From positions 62,001 to 126,000 of the forward strand of contig NZ_CP071607.1 of the NCBI RefSeq assembly GCF_017357225.1: a stretch of DNA of 64,000 bases. Direction: 5' to 3'. This document shows positions 25,937-34,850 of the stretch, in pieces (the stretch's first letter is position 1; each line of letters begins with the position of its first letter). The notes under the pieces were generated by a model that did no database searches, was not told where the DNA came from, and was given only the letters and a program-made list of their open reading frames with translations. Made by a program: the position numbers and the translations under genes. This DNA is from Rhizobium binae. Lineage in GTDB: Bacteria > Pseudomonadota > Alphaproteobacteria > Rhizobiales > Rhizobiaceae.

Positions 25937-27648
25937 CAGTCTTTTCCTTCGAGCGGTTCTGCCGCTTTCTCTCTCGGAATGACATAGACTTTCAAGGGCA
26001 GTGCGCGGCCCCGCACGCTGATTTCACGGCTTTCGATGCCGGAAAGATCGGCGCCGGAAAGGGTCGCCACCGGCTCGGAGATGACGATCGCCGCTTCGAA
26101 TTCCTTGGCGGCACTTTCCAGCCGGCTCGCGACGTTCACGGTATCGCCGATCGCGGTCATGCTGCGCACCCGGCCATAGCCCATCGTGCCGACGACGGCC
26201 GGGCCGGTGTGGATGCCGATGGCGATGCGCAACGGCAGCGTCAGTTCGTCGGCGAGTTCTGCAGCGAGTTTTTCGATCTCAGCGACGATCGCCGCGGCAG
26301 CGGTCAGCGCCTGGCGGCAGGCCTCCTCCGGCGCCGTGCCGAGGCCGAAGAGCGCCATGGCGCCATCGCCAATGAACTTGTCGAGCCGCCCGCCCGCCTG
26401 CTCCACCGCCTTGCCGATGATGGCGAAATAGCGGTTCAGCAGGAAGACGACGTCGAAGGGCAGGCGCGTTTCCGTCAGCGTGGTGAAATGGCGGATATCG
26501 ACGAAGAGCACGGCGATCTCGCGTTCGCGGCCGGGGCTTGTCTCCTGGCTGTTGGCGGGAAGGGCGGTTTCGACCGCCGGCACCAGAAGCGGGGCGACCG
26601 CCACATCGCGGTCCGGGCGCAGCTGGCAGGCAAGGCGAACGTCGGGGCCGGCATTGATCCGCTTGAGCGTCGTCTGTTCCATCTTGTCGGGCGTGGGCAG
26701 GCTTTCATAGTCGCCGAGGATCTGCACGCGGCAGGTGGAGCATTGGCCCTTGCCGCCGCAGACGGAATAATGCGGCAGACCGCCGAGCCGGCTTGCTTCC
26801 AGCACCGTGAAGCCGCGCGGCACGCGGATCACCTCGCCGCCCGGATAATGCACCGTCACCTGGTCGAGGCGCTCCTTCAGCCGGCGCCGGGCGCGGGCGA
26901 CGACGACGAGGAGCAGCGAGGCCGAAAAGGCGCCGTAGAGCCCGGCGCGGACCGTGGCGATTCGGGCGCGAACCTCGGGGTCGTGGAGATAGTGGGCGTT
27001 GAGGTTGACCTCGTAGGGATTGGTCGTCAACTGATAGGAGGGATCGGCAAGGGTGCGGCCCATCTCAACGAAACCGAGAACCGACAGCACCGGCACGAGG
27101 ATCGCCAGCGCCAGCAGCAGCGGCGCGGAGCCCGCATACCACGGTCGGTAGCGCAGCCAGAAATGGATGCCGATGCAGCCATGGAACCAGACGGCGATGA
27201 CGCCCAGCACCTGGCGCGCGCCATTTGCCGGGTTCCTGATCCAGAGCTGCTCGACGACCGTCTCGTAATCGTCGATATAGCCATAGAGCTCATGGGCGAT
27301 GCGCGTGCCGATGACATGGTCGATCAGAAGCAGCGGGATCAGCAGGCCGAGCACGATCTGCGCCGTTTCGCCTTTCGGCATGACCAGGCTGCGGCGCATG
27401 TAGATGGCGCGCAGCACCAGCCCCATATGGATCAGCACCGAGGCATAAAGCACTGCGGTGCCGGCGGGATTGCGCCAGGTGGCGAGGAAAAGGTGGTGGG
27501 CCTTGTCGGCGGCGGCGAGCGAAATCAGCCCGAGCGCATGGTTGGACAAATGCAGCAGGACGAAGATGAAAATGATCAGGCCGGAACCAAGCCTCGCCCG
27601 TCTGATCGCGCGCTCCGAAAAAATCCCTGTGACTGAGGCCGTCGTCAT
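25936..27648 (-). CDS. cyaC: CyaC-type redox-responsive adenylate cyclase (6TM haem anchor + 2Fe-2S + cyclase)
   Basis: 570 residues in three parts. Residues 1-255 hold six hydrophobic helices with histidines in each bundle (SNHALG, DKAHHLF, LIHMGLV, LIDHVIGTRIAHELYG, WFHGCIGIHFW), like succinate-dehydrogenase cytochrome b anchors. Residues about 256-345 are a ferredoxin domain with CGGKGQCSTC and a fourth Cys in LACQLRP for a 2Fe-2S cluster. Residues about 370-550 are the class III catalytic domain (LFVDIRHFTTL, FIGDGAMALFG, GDTVNVASRL). This is the architecture of Sinorhizobium meliloti CyaC, described as a quinone-responsive dihaem adenylate cyclase. I therefore infer cAMP output coupled to quinone-pool redox state. 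It is followed by the overlapping FkbM gene. Confidence 0.88.
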   Translation of the reverse strand: MTTASVTGIFSERAIRRARLGSGLIIFIFVLLHLSNHALGLISLAAADKAHHLFLATWRNPAGTAVLYASVLIHMGLVLRAIYMRRSLVMPKGETAQIVLGLLIPLLLIDHVIGTRIAHELYGYIDDYETVVEQLWIRNPANGARQVLGVIAVWFHGCIGIHFWLRYRPWYAGSAPLLLALAILVPVLSVLGFVEMGRTLADPSYQLTTNPYEVNLNAHYLHDPEVRARIATVRAGLYGAFSASLLLVVVARARRRLKERLDQVTVHYPGGEVIRVPRGFTVLEASRLGGLPHYSVCGGKGQCSTCRVQILGDYESLPTPDKMEQTTLKRINAGPDVRLACQLRPDRDVAVAPLLVPAVETALPANSQETSPGREREIAVLFVDIRHFTTLTETRLPFDVVFLLNRYFAIIGKAVEQAGGRLDKFIGDGAMALFGLGTAPEEACRQALTAAAAIVAEIEKLAAELADELTLPLRIAIGIHTGPAVVGTMGYGRVRSMTAIGDTVNVASRLESAAKEFEAAIVISEPVATLSGADLSGIESREISVRGRALPLKVYVIPREKAAEPLEGKD

Positions 27649-27831
27649 TCATTCCCGTTCTTGTCGATGTAACCGCAGGCTCATAGAGATTGCGAAAAAG
27701 GCGGAATTGCTTCGAGCGCGATCACATTCCATATGCTTATGCGCAAGTTTTAGGGAATGGGACAATAGCGGAATTTTTCGTCCGGCCGCGAGCGCCGATT
27801 TGGAAACAGTCTGTCTTATAAGGGATGCGGC

Positions 27832-28926
27832 ATGCGGGTGGCTTTCTACGCGCCGATGAAATCGCCGAACCATCCGGTGCCGTCGGGCGATCGGCTGATG
27901 GCGCGGCTGCTGATCCGGGCGCTGCAGCTTGCCGGGCACGAGGTCGAGGTCGTCTCCGAATTCCGCAGCTATGCCACAACGCCGGAGGCGGCAGCCGCAC
28001 TCGAACATGCCATCGCTCGCGAAGGCGAGCGGCTGCGGCTGAAATGGCAATCCGCGCCGCGCCCCGAACTCTGGTTCTGCTACCACCCCTATTACAAATC
28101 GCCCGATCCCTTCGGGCCTGCGATCTCGGCCGAATTCGCCATTCCCTATGTCACTGCCGAGGCCTCCTATGCGGCAAAGCGGGACGAAACCGGCTGGGCG
28201 GGGCAGCAGACGCGTGTGGGCGAGGCGGTCCTGCAGGCGGCAGTCAACATCTCCTTCACCGGTCGAGACCAGGCCGGACTTGCGGCCGCCTTTCCGCAGG
28301 CGCGCCTTGCCGGCCTCAAACCCTTCATCGACACGGCGCCGTTCGAGAGCCTGTCGCCGGCGCCCGATCCGCGCCGGCTGATGGTGGTGGCGATGATGCG
28401 GGCCGGCGACAAGATGGAGAGTTACGCGATGCTCGCAAAGGCTTTGCGGCTGGTCGAAGGCCGGCCCTGGACGCTCGCCGTCATCGGCGACGGTCCGATG
28501 CGCCTGCAGGTGCAGGCGCTGTTTGCGGATTTCCCTGCCGGCCGCATCGAATGGCTGGGCGAGCGGGACGGGGCAGAGATCGCCGGCTTGCTCGGATGCG
28601 GCGGCCTGTATGTCTGGCCCGGCTGCGGCGAAGCTTACGGGCTTGCCTATCTGGAAGCTCAGGCCGCCGGCCTGCCTGTCGTCGCGCAGCGGACGGCCGG
28701 TGTGCCCGCCGTGGTCGAGTCCGGGCTGACCGGCCTGCTCACGCCCGAGGGGGATGTCGCCGCCTATGCCGGCGCCGTCGCAGCCCTGCTTGACGATGGG
28801 CAAAAGCGCGAGGCGATGGGACGGGCGGCACGGCGCTTCGTGCTTGCGGAACGCTCGCTGGCGACGGCGGCCGAGCGGCTGGACGGAATTTTGCGCGACC
28901 TTGCAGCAACGGGAGTGATGGGATGA
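27832..28926 (+). CDS. Glycosyltransferase family 4 (GT-B fold)
   Basis: 364-residue GT-B enzyme. The N-terminal nucleotide-sugar-acceptor domain begins MRVAFYAPMKSPNHPVPSGD, and the C-terminal donor domain contains WTLAVIGDGPMRLQVQAL, RIEWLGERDGAEIAGLLG and YVWPGCGEAYGLAYLEAQAAGLPVV, the E-x7-E motif of family 4 retaining transferases. It likely builds an exopolysaccharide or glycoconjugate. It overlaps the downstream polysaccharide deacetylase gene by ATGA, so the two enzymes probably act on one product. Confidence 0.88.
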   Translation: MRVAFYAPMKSPNHPVPSGDRLMARLLIRALQLAGHEVEVVSEFRSYATTPEAAAALEHAIAREGERLRLKWQSAPRPELWFCYHPYYKSPDPFGPAISAEFAIPYVTAEASYAAKRDETGWAGQQTRVGEAVLQAAVNISFTGRDQAGLAAAFPQARLAGLKPFIDTAPFESLSPAPDPRRLMVVAMMRAGDKMESYAMLAKALRLVEGRPWTLAVIGDGPMRLQVQALFADFPAGRIEWLGERDGAEIAGLLGCGGLYVWPGCGEAYGLAYLEAQAAGLPVVAQRTAGVPAVVESGLTGLLTPEGDVAAYAGAVAALLDDGQKREAMGRAARRFVLAERSLATAAERLDGILRDLAATGVMG

Positions 28927-29675
28927 TCGACGGGACGAGCTTCGAACCGCTGCAGCGCGAGCTCGACCGCTGGCAGGCCGCCGGCCGCGTGGCCCGCTTC
29001 TGGCTGCGCGACGACGATGCGATCGAGCCGACGCCGGATCTGGAAAGGCTGCTGGCGGTCACCGGCGAGAGCGCGGTGCCGCTGACGCTCGCCGTCATTC
29101 CCGGCCTGACCGGCGAGGCGCTGGCGGCCCGGCTGACGGCGGAATCCGCCGTCAATGTCGCCGTGCATGGCTGGTCGCATACCAACCATGCCGGGCCGGG
29201 GCGCAAGAAGCAGGAACTCGGCGGCGATCGGCCGGCGGAAATAGTGCTCGGCGAACTGGCCGAAGGGTTCCGGCTGCTGGAGCGGCGGCATCCCGCACGT
29301 TTCCTGCCGGTGCTGGTGCCGCCGTGGAACCGGATCGACTCCGCCCTCATCCCGGCGCTGCCCGGCCTCGGCTTTGCCGCGCTTTCCGTCTACGGGCGAG
29401 CCAAGCCGGGTGGCCCGCTGTCGCTTCTCAACACCCATGTCGACATCATCGACTGGCATGGCACGCGCGGCGGCCGCGGCGACGACGAGTTGGTCGCCGA
29501 ACTGGTGGCGGAGTTGCGCGACCGGTTTGCCGGCAGCGACGAGCCGATCGGGGTGCTGACCCACCACCTGGTGCACGACGCGGCCGCCTGGAATTTCCTG
29601 TCGGCTCTGTTTGCGGCGACCAGCCGGCATCCGTCCGTTCGCTGGTTGCCGGCGCCTGCATTGCTGCGAGCTTAA
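28923..29675 (+). CDS. Polysaccharide deacetylase-family protein
   Basis: 250-residue protein with NodB-like fold features: the first motif is WLRDDDAIEPTPDLERLL (two aspartates), the second NVAVHGWSHTNHAGPG (His-x3-His metal ligands), and the later PPWNRIDSALIPALPGLGF. A catalytic histidine may be in VLTHHLVHDAAAW. It probably removes acetyl groups from a polysaccharide or is a hydrolase of that superfamily. It starts within the stop of the glycosyltransferase gene and ends just where a short palindromic repeat begins. Confidence 0.85.
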   Translation: MIDGTSFEPLQRELDRWQAAGRVARFWLRDDDAIEPTPDLERLLAVTGESAVPLTLAVIPGLTGEALAARLTAESAVNVAVHGWSHTNHAGPGRKKQELGGDRPAEIVLGELAEGFRLLERRHPARFLPVLVPPWNRIDSALIPALPGLGFAALSVYGRAKPGGPLSLLNTHVDIIDWHGTRGGRGDDELVAELVAELRDRFAGSDEPIGVLTHHLVHDAAAWNFLSALFAATSRHPSVRWLPAPALLRA

Positions 29676-29721
29676 CGCATATCGCGCAAAAGTGTGCAGC
29701 GGTTGCGGCAACGACATGCGT
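29675..29721. repeat. Rhizobial-type palindromic intergenic repeat
   Basis: ACGCAT at 29675-29680 pairs with ATGCGT at 29716-29721. Between them lies GCGCAAAAGTGTGCAGCGG, a sequence I recognise as a frequent intergenic element in Rhizobium genomes. It starts at the last base of the deacetylase stop codon and sits between convergent genes, so it may also serve in 3'-end formation. Confidence 0.5.
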
Positions 29722-29783
29722 AAACAAAAAGCTAATGCGCAAGGAGCGAATCTGAAAGATCGTGACGCCCTTCAGTCGATAAG

Positions 29784-30659
29784 TCAGACGGCATGAACGC
29801 GTCCGAGGAAGTCCCGCATCAGGGCAGCGACCGCGTCCAGATGCGTCTCGAGCAGCCAGTGTCCGCCGTCGAGCAGATGCAGCTCGGCTTCCGGCAGGTC
29901 ACGGAAATAGGCCCGCGCCGACTTTTCCGGCATGTAGTGGTCGTTCGGCCCCCAGACGATCAGTGTCGGCGGTCTGTTTTCCCTGAGATATTTCCGATGC
30001 TCTGGAAACCAGGCGCGGTTCTTCTTCAGTCCGGCGATCAGCTCGATGGCGATTTCCTTGCGCCGCGGCGTTACCAGCGACCAATGCAGCTTCCAGAGAT
30101 CCGGCGGTATGGTTTCGCCGAGAGGCGGCGGCAGGTGGTTGAGGAATTCCTCTTTGAAGGTCTCTTCGCTGATTGCCTCGGCCAGCGCCTTCCTCATCTC
30201 CGTCGGCGGGAGGCTCCATGTCGCCTCGATATCCGCGTATTTCGGCCCGAGGGCGTCTTCATAGGGGATGTCGCCATTCTGGATGATCAGCGCCGTGATC
30301 CGCCTGGGATCTCTGATTGCCAGCCGCGTGCCGATCGGCGAGCCGAAATCATGGAGATAGAGGGCGAAGCGGCCGACGTCGAGCGCGCCGACGAAAGCCT
30401 CCAGCCAGGCGGCATAGCCGTCGAAGCTGTAGTCGAAATCGTCGGGCGTGCCGCTGTTGCCGGCGCCGGGGAAATCCGGTGCAATCAGACGCCAGCGATC
30501 GGCAAGGCGCGGCATCAGATTGCGAAACTCGTAGGACGAACAGGGATAGCCGTGCGGCAGCAACAGCACCGGAGCATCCGGTGGGCCGGCCTCGCGGTAG
30601 AAAGTCTCGATGCCGGCGATCGTCATGACGCGATGGCGGACGAGAGCGGCCACGCTCAC
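29784..30659 (-). CDS. Alpha/beta hydrolase, epoxide hydrolase/haloalkane dehalogenase-like
   Basis: 291-residue hydrolase with oxyanion motif LLPHGYPCSSYEFRNL (about 33-48) and nucleophile elbow LYLHDFGSPIGTRLAIRDP (about 97-115). The nucleophile is Asp rather than Ser, as in epoxide hydrolases and dehalogenases. A late Asp lies in WGPNDHYMPEKSARAYF and the catalytic His in LDGGHWLLETH. The substrate is unknown. It overlaps the upstream GFA gene by ATGA, giving a two-gene unit. Confidence 0.85.
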   Translation of the reverse strand: MSVAALVRHRVMTIAGIETFYREAGPPDAPVLLLPHGYPCSSYEFRNLMPRLADRWRLIAPDFPGAGNSGTPDDFDYSFDGYAAWLEAFVGALDVGRFALYLHDFGSPIGTRLAIRDPRRITALIIQNGDIPYEDALGPKYADIEATWSLPPTEMRKALAEAISEETFKEEFLNHLPPPLGETIPPDLWKLHWSLVTPRRKEIAIELIAGLKKNRAWFPEHRKYLRENRPPTLIVWGPNDHYMPEKSARAYFRDLPEAELHLLDGGHWLLETHLDAVAALMRDFLGRVHAV

Positions 30660-31048
30660 CTTCGGTCCTCCTCATGCTGCTCGGCGCCTTCCACCGGTCG
30701 CAGCCACGGTTCGCGACGCTTGATCCAAAGTTCGTAGCGCGGCACGAGGGGCGTCGGGGCTTCGGACAAAATGCCGAGCTTGATTTCGGCCTCTTCGTCA
30801 TCGACGGAAAACAGCCGCGAACCACAGCCGGTGCAGAAATGCCGGCCGCGAAATTCGCCGGTTTCCCCTGAATATTCGAATTGGGCGGCGGGCCAGATTC
30901 CATAGAAGGTGAAGGCCGAGCCGCTCTCCTTCCGGCAGTCGGTGCAATGACAGATGCCGACGCGCAAAGCCTCGCCCCGAACAGAAACCTGCACCTGCCC
31001 GCAAAGACAGTTTCCGGAAAGCACGGTCATCGCTGATACCCCGTTCAT
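30656..31048 (-). CDS. GFA-family zinc-binding protein
   Basis: About 130 residues if started at ATG 31048 (ATG 31030 is an equally possible start; a 31105 start adds a non-family leader). Cysteine motifs are GNCLCGQVQV, CHCTDCRKESGSAFTF and FCTGCGSRLFSVD, the two zinc centres of the GFA/CENP-V fold. It is unrelated in neighbourhood to the GFA gene at 12251. It overlaps the downstream alpha/beta hydrolase, hinting at a shared detoxification role that the sequence does not define. Confidence 0.85.
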   Translation of the reverse strand: MNGVSAMTVLSGNCLCGQVQVSVRGEALRVGICHCTDCRKESGSAFTFYGIWPAAQFEYSGETGEFRGRHFCTGCGSRLFSVDDEEAEIKLGILSEAPTPLVPRYELWIKRREPWLRPVEGAEQHEEDRR

Positions 31049-31126
31049 GATCTCGCAATTGCGGGGAAACGGCCTGACCTTGCATCTGTTCCCTTGGCAG
31101 CTCACGCTCTGCGGGCTGCCGATGGT

Positions 31127-31957
31127 TCAGATCACCACGGTCTGGTTGTCGCGGGCGGCGAAGGATTCGGGAAAGGCGGCCTGCGCCTGCGCTTCCATCT
31201 GCGCCAGCTGTTCGTCCGTGCGCGAGGGGGCGTGATGGAAGAGAGCGAAGCGCTTGGCGCCGGCCATTCTGGCCAGCTCGGTGCCATGCTGCCAGGTCGA
31301 ATGGCCGAAGCCTTTGAAACGCTGCATCTCGTCTTCATTGTAGGTGCAGTCGTAGACGACGAGATCGGCGCCCTGCATCATCTCCAGCGAGACCGGGTCA
31401 TAGCTGCCGGGGATATGCTCGATGTCATAGATCAGAGCGATCGACCTACCCCGCCATTCGATACGGTAGCCGATGGCGCCGCCCGGATGGTTGAGCGTGA
31501 ACGTTTTGATCTCGACACCCTCATGCGGGCTCAGAACCTGGCCGGCATGGAAGTCGCGGAAGTTCATCGTCGCCTGACAGATGTCGGTCTTGACGGGGAA
31601 CCAGGGCGGGCTGATGAACTGCTCGACCATTTCCCGTGTGCTCATCTTGCCGTCGAGATGGCCCGACCAGATGTTGACGTTGATCGAGGGATAATAAATC
31701 GCCTTGAAGAAGGGCAGGCCGATGATGTGGTCGTAGTGGCAATGGCTGAAGAACAGATCGACGTCGCTGACGCCGTCGGCAAGCAATGACAACCCCGCCT
31801 CGCGCAGGCCGGAGCCCGCGTCGAAAAGCATCCGATGGTTTCCGCAGCGAATTTCGATGCAGGATGTGTTACCGCCGTAGCGGTCGAACTCGGGGCCCGA
31901 TACGGGAATACTGCCGCGGACGCCCCAAAATTTTATCTGAAACAGTTCTGTCGTCAT
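31127..31957 (-). CDS. MBL-fold metallo-hydrolase
   Basis: 276-residue metallo-beta-lactamase fold protein. It opens with IKFWGVRGSIPVSGPEF, found in cyclic-nucleotide phosphodiesterase-like and RNase Z-like MBL proteins, then the metal motif FFSHCHYDHIIGLPFF (about 70-85), YDCTYNED, and a late His in FGHSTWQHGTEL and FALFHHAPSR. It probably cleaves a phosphoester. Given the number of cyclases nearby, a cyclic-nucleotide phosphodiesterase is an attractive but unproven option. It is separated by about 80 bases from the GFA gene on the same strand. Confidence 0.82.
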   Translation of the reverse strand: MTTELFQIKFWGVRGSIPVSGPEFDRYGGNTSCIEIRCGNHRMLFDAGSGLREAGLSLLADGVSDVDLFFSHCHYDHIIGLPFFKAIYYPSINVNIWSGHLDGKMSTREMVEQFISPPWFPVKTDICQATMNFRDFHAGQVLSPHEGVEIKTFTLNHPGGAIGYRIEWRGRSIALIYDIEHIPGSYDPVSLEMMQGADLVVYDCTYNEDEMQRFKGFGHSTWQHGTELARMAGAKRFALFHHAPSRTDEQLAQMEAQAQAAFPESFAARDNQTVVI

Positions 31958-32269
31958 CGTTTTTCAAACCGGCCTTCCCGCTTCGCCATCGTACTCATAG
32001 TTTATCCCGATGCGAAGCAGCAGAATTCACGGGTTTGCCTGCGCCCCCTTTCACTCTCCTAACCGCTAGCGGAAGAAGAAGTAGATTTTCCTAAGCAATC
32101 GGCTTTCGCGTCGGAAAGCAACCCAGTATGGTTGGTTTTCGGTAAATGGGCTGCTGGGGCGGGGCGTTTTCCGCAAGTCATGCCTATTAGATGGTTGCGC
32201 GCGATCGAAAAAACAATTGCCGCGCCGGGCGACGGAATGTTCGCTGTATGCCGGCTGCTGCCGGCCGCG
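31958..32269. other. Intergenic region between the MBL-fold gene and pcaB
   Basis: About 310 bases containing the MBL-fold gene's promoter (leftward) and the end of the pca transcript. I found no coding signal, operator or strong hairpin. Confidence 0.5.
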
Positions 32270-33316
32270 TCACGCAGTTCCGAGTCTCTTGATATTTCCG
32301 ATGAGTTCCACGGCGAGCCGCAGCGAGGCGGCGGTCGCCACGGTCATTTGCGGCAGCAGCAGCCATTCGAGCGTCCAGGCGGCACCCGAGCGTTCCTGTT
32401 CATGGACGAGCGACTGGTGGATACCGGAGATCGCCGTGGCATTGAAGCGGGCAAGCGAGACCAGGACTTCGGCGGCGACCGGATTCTGTTTGTGCGCCAT
32501 CGCCGAGGAAGTGCCGCCGCCTGCCATTTCGATCTCGTCGCCGGCCTGGGCGAGCAGGGCGATATCCTGGCCGATCTTGCCCAGGCTGCCCGAGATCGAC
32601 GCAAATAGGCCGGCGATATCGGCGATCACCAGGCGCGTGCTCTGCCATTGGGTTATATCGGTAAGGCCAAGCTCCTGGGCGAGCGAGGCGCGAATTGCCG
32701 GGCCTTCCGGCCAGAGTTTGTCGAGGGTGCCGGCCGCACCGCCGAACTGGACGGGAAAATTCTGCTCGGTCAGCCGGTCGCGATAGGTCGTCAGCGGCGC
32801 GCGCCAGGCTGCGAGACGGTCGGCGACGGTAATCGGGATTGCCGCCTGCATGCGGGTATGACCCATGAGCCGGTTGCGGCCGAACCGGCCATCGAGCCCG
32901 TCCAGCCCTGCAATGACGGCGGAAAGCCGGCCGGCAAACAGGAAAACCACCGCCTTCAGCCGGATCATCAGGCTGGTGTCGATGACATCCTGGCTTGTGG
33001 CGCCGAGATGCAGGCTCTTGCCGGCTTCCTCGCCGACCGCGGCCCGCAGCTGCTTGATGAAATCGGGGACGACGACGCCGTCGCGCGCCGCTGCCGAGCG
33101 AAGACTGGCGAGATCGGGGGAAAAGCCGGCGCAGGCTGCGGCGATCTTTTTTGCCGCTTCTGCGGGGATGAGCGCGTGATCGGCTTCGGCTTTGGCGAGC
33201 GCCGTTTCGAAGGCGGCCATGGCGCGGAGATCGGCTTCGGCGGAAAAATAGGGCGCGATCTCATCGTCGCCGATGAGGCCGGAGAGAAAGGGATGGTCGA
33301 AGGGCGATGCGGTCAT
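32270..33316 (-). CDS. pcaB: 3-carboxy-cis,cis-muconate cycloisomerase
   Basis: Converts 3-carboxy-cis,cis-muconate to 4-carboxymuconolactone in protocatechuate degradation. The 348-residue protein belongs to the fumarase/aspartase superfamily, with signature GGGTSSAMAHKQNPVAAE (about 258-275) and LHLGATSQDVIDTSLM (about 100-115). It is about 100 residues shorter than pseudomonad PcaB, as in other rhizobia. It is the last gene of pcaDCHGB, 161 bases after pcaG, with a palindromic repeat in that gap. Confidence 0.94.
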   Translation of the reverse strand: MTASPFDHPFLSGLIGDDEIAPYFSAEADLRAMAAFETALAKAEADHALIPAEAAKKIAAACAGFSPDLASLRSAAARDGVVVPDFIKQLRAAVGEEAGKSLHLGATSQDVIDTSLMIRLKAVVFLFAGRLSAVIAGLDGLDGRFGRNRLMGHTRMQAAIPITVADRLAAWRAPLTTYRDRLTEQNFPVQFGGAAGTLDKLWPEGPAIRASLAQELGLTDITQWQSTRLVIADIAGLFASISGSLGKIGQDIALLAQAGDEIEMAGGGTSSAMAHKQNPVAAEVLVSLARFNATAISGIHQSLVHEQERSGAAWTLEWLLLPQMTVATAASLRLAVELIGNIKRLGTA

Positions 33317-33397
33317 GGTCTGCTCTTTGTGGCTGCGGCCCCCTCATCCGGCTGCCGCCACCTTTTCCGCGAGGGCAGAATGGATTTTGTGGCACTG

Positions 33398-33423
33398 TAC
33401 CCTCTCCCCGCGGGGAGAGGGTA
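33398..33423. repeat. Perfect 26-bp palindrome in the pcaG-pcaB gap
   Basis: TACCCTCTCCCCG (33398-33410) is followed directly by its exact reverse complement (33411-33423). Flanking CCCCTCATCCG (about 33341) and GGGTGAGGGGG (about 33424-33434) extend the symmetry. Such CCCTCTCCCCGCGGGGAGAGGG elements are widespread bacterial intergenic repeats. In the pca mRNA it would fold into a strong hairpin between pcaG and pcaB. Confidence 0.7.
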
Positions 33424-33477
33424 GGGTGAGGGGGCTACTTGCGCAAGATTTCGTGAAGAAGCATTCTGCGAGACCCC

Positions 33478-34089
33478 TCAAATATCGAGAAACACCGTCT
33501 CCTTTGCCCCCTGCAAATGGATATCGAAATGACACGTCGCGCCGTCGCGGGTGGCGATCATCGTGGCGACGCGCTCGCGGTGTTCGATGCGCGATAGCAG
33601 CGGATCGGCGGCGTTGGCTTCCGTCTCTTCCGGGAAATACATGCGCGTCTGCAGACCGACATTGATGCCGCGGGCGACGATCCAGACGGTAATGTGCGGG
33701 GCTTGTCGGCGGCCGTCCTTGAAGGGGACGCGGCCGGGCTTGATCGTCTCGAAGCTGTAGACGCCGTCCTCGCTGCGTGTCGGGCAGCGGCCCCAGCCGG
33801 TAAAATTCGGGTCGGCGGCGCCGCGCATTTCCGAGGGGCTGTTGTAGAGCCCGGCGCTGTCGGCCTGCCAGATCTCGACGACGGCGTCGCGTACCAGGGC
33901 GTCGGCGCCGTCGAAGATGCGGCCGGTGACGGTGATGCGTTCGCCGAGCGTCTTGTCGTTGATCATCTGGGCGCCGAGATCGCTGTTGTAGACGCCCGTT
34001 ATGTCACAGAAATTCGGCGTCAGGCCGATATGGACATAGGGGCCCGCCGTCTGCGACGGGGTTTCCTTGAGATAGCCGAGCTGCTGCAT
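33478..34089 (-). CDS. pcaG: Protocatechuate 3,4-dioxygenase alpha subunit
   Basis: 203-residue alpha subunit of the intradiol ring-cleaving dioxygenase, which opens protocatechuate to 3-carboxy-cis,cis-muconate. Typical segments are TPSQTAGPYVHIGLTP at the N-terminus, ITVTGRIFDGADALVRDAVVEIWQADSAG, and FETIKPGRVPFKDGRRQAPHI. The catalytic iron ligands belong to the beta subunit. Its start lies 2 bases after the pcaH stop, so the subunits are made in equal amounts. Confidence 0.95.
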   Translation of the reverse strand: MQQLGYLKETPSQTAGPYVHIGLTPNFCDITGVYNSDLGAQMINDKTLGERITVTGRIFDGADALVRDAVVEIWQADSAGLYNSPSEMRGAADPNFTGWGRCPTRSEDGVYSFETIKPGRVPFKDGRRQAPHITVWIVARGINVGLQTRMYFPEETEANAADPLLSRIEHRERVATMIATRDGATCHFDIHLQGAKETVFLDI

Positions 34090-34091
34090 GG

Positions 34092-34841
34092 TCAGTTGCC
34101 CTCCAGCCTGTTTTCGAACATCGTCGAGCGGCGGCCGCGCAGCACGATATCGAATTTATAGGCGCGTGCATCCATCGGGATGGTGTTTCCCCAGTCCAGC
34201 GGCGCGATCAGCTGCTCGATCGCCGCCTTGTCGGGGATGGTGCCGACGATCGGACATTTCCAGATCATCGGATCGCCCTCGAAATACATCTGGGTGATCA
34301 GCCGTTGGGCAAAGCCGTGGCCGAAGATCGAGAAATGGATATGGGCGGGGCGCCAGTCGTTGACGCCGTTCGGCCAGGGATAGGCGCCGGGGCGCACCGT
34401 GCGGAAATGGTAGCGGCCTTCCTCGTCGGTGATGGCGCGGCCGCAGCCGCCGAAATTCGGGTCGATCGCCGCGAGATAACTTTCCTTCTTGTGGCGATAG
34501 CGCCCGCCGGCATTGGCCTGCCAGAACTCGACCAGCGCACCGGCAACCGGCCTGGCGCGCTCGTCGAGCACCCGGCCATGGACGATGATGCGTTCGCCGA
34601 TGGCGCTTTCGCCCGGCCGCGCGTAGTTCAGGATGAGGTCGTTGTCGAGTTCGCCGATGATCGAATGGCCGAAGACCGGGCCTGTGGTTTCGGAGATCGT
34701 GCCGTCGAGCGACAGCAGCGCGCGTTGCGGCGCGCGCAGCACCGAGGTTTTGTAGCCGGGGGTCAGGGCCGGCGCATGCCAGGCACGGTCGCGGGCGAAG
34801 AAGGCGCCGGTCTCCGGCCTGCTGTTTGCTCTTTCAGTCAT
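34092..34841 (-). CDS. pcaH: Protocatechuate 3,4-dioxygenase beta subunit
   Basis: 249-residue iron-bearing subunit of protocatechuate 3,4-dioxygenase. The intradiol signature is [34 protein letters not shown] (about 85-118), and [14 protein letters not shown] and [14 protein letters not shown] supply the expected Tyr and His Fe(III) ligands. It ends [17 protein letters not shown]. It starts 9 bases after the pcaC stop and is followed by pcaG after 2 bases. Confidence 0.95.
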   Translation of the reverse strand: MTERANSRPETGAFFARDRAWHAPALTPGYKTSVLRAPQRALLSLDGTISETTGPVFGHSIIGELDNDLILNYARPGESAIGERIIVHGRVLDERARPVAGALVEFWQANAGGRYRHKKESYLAAIDPNFGGCGRAITDEEGRYHFRTVRPGAYPWPNGVNDWRPAHIHFSIFGHGFAQRLITQMYFEGDPMIWKCPIVGTIPDKAAIEQLIAPLDWGNTIPMDARAYKFDIVLRGRRSTMFENRLEGN

Positions 34842-34850
34842 GTTTCTCCC

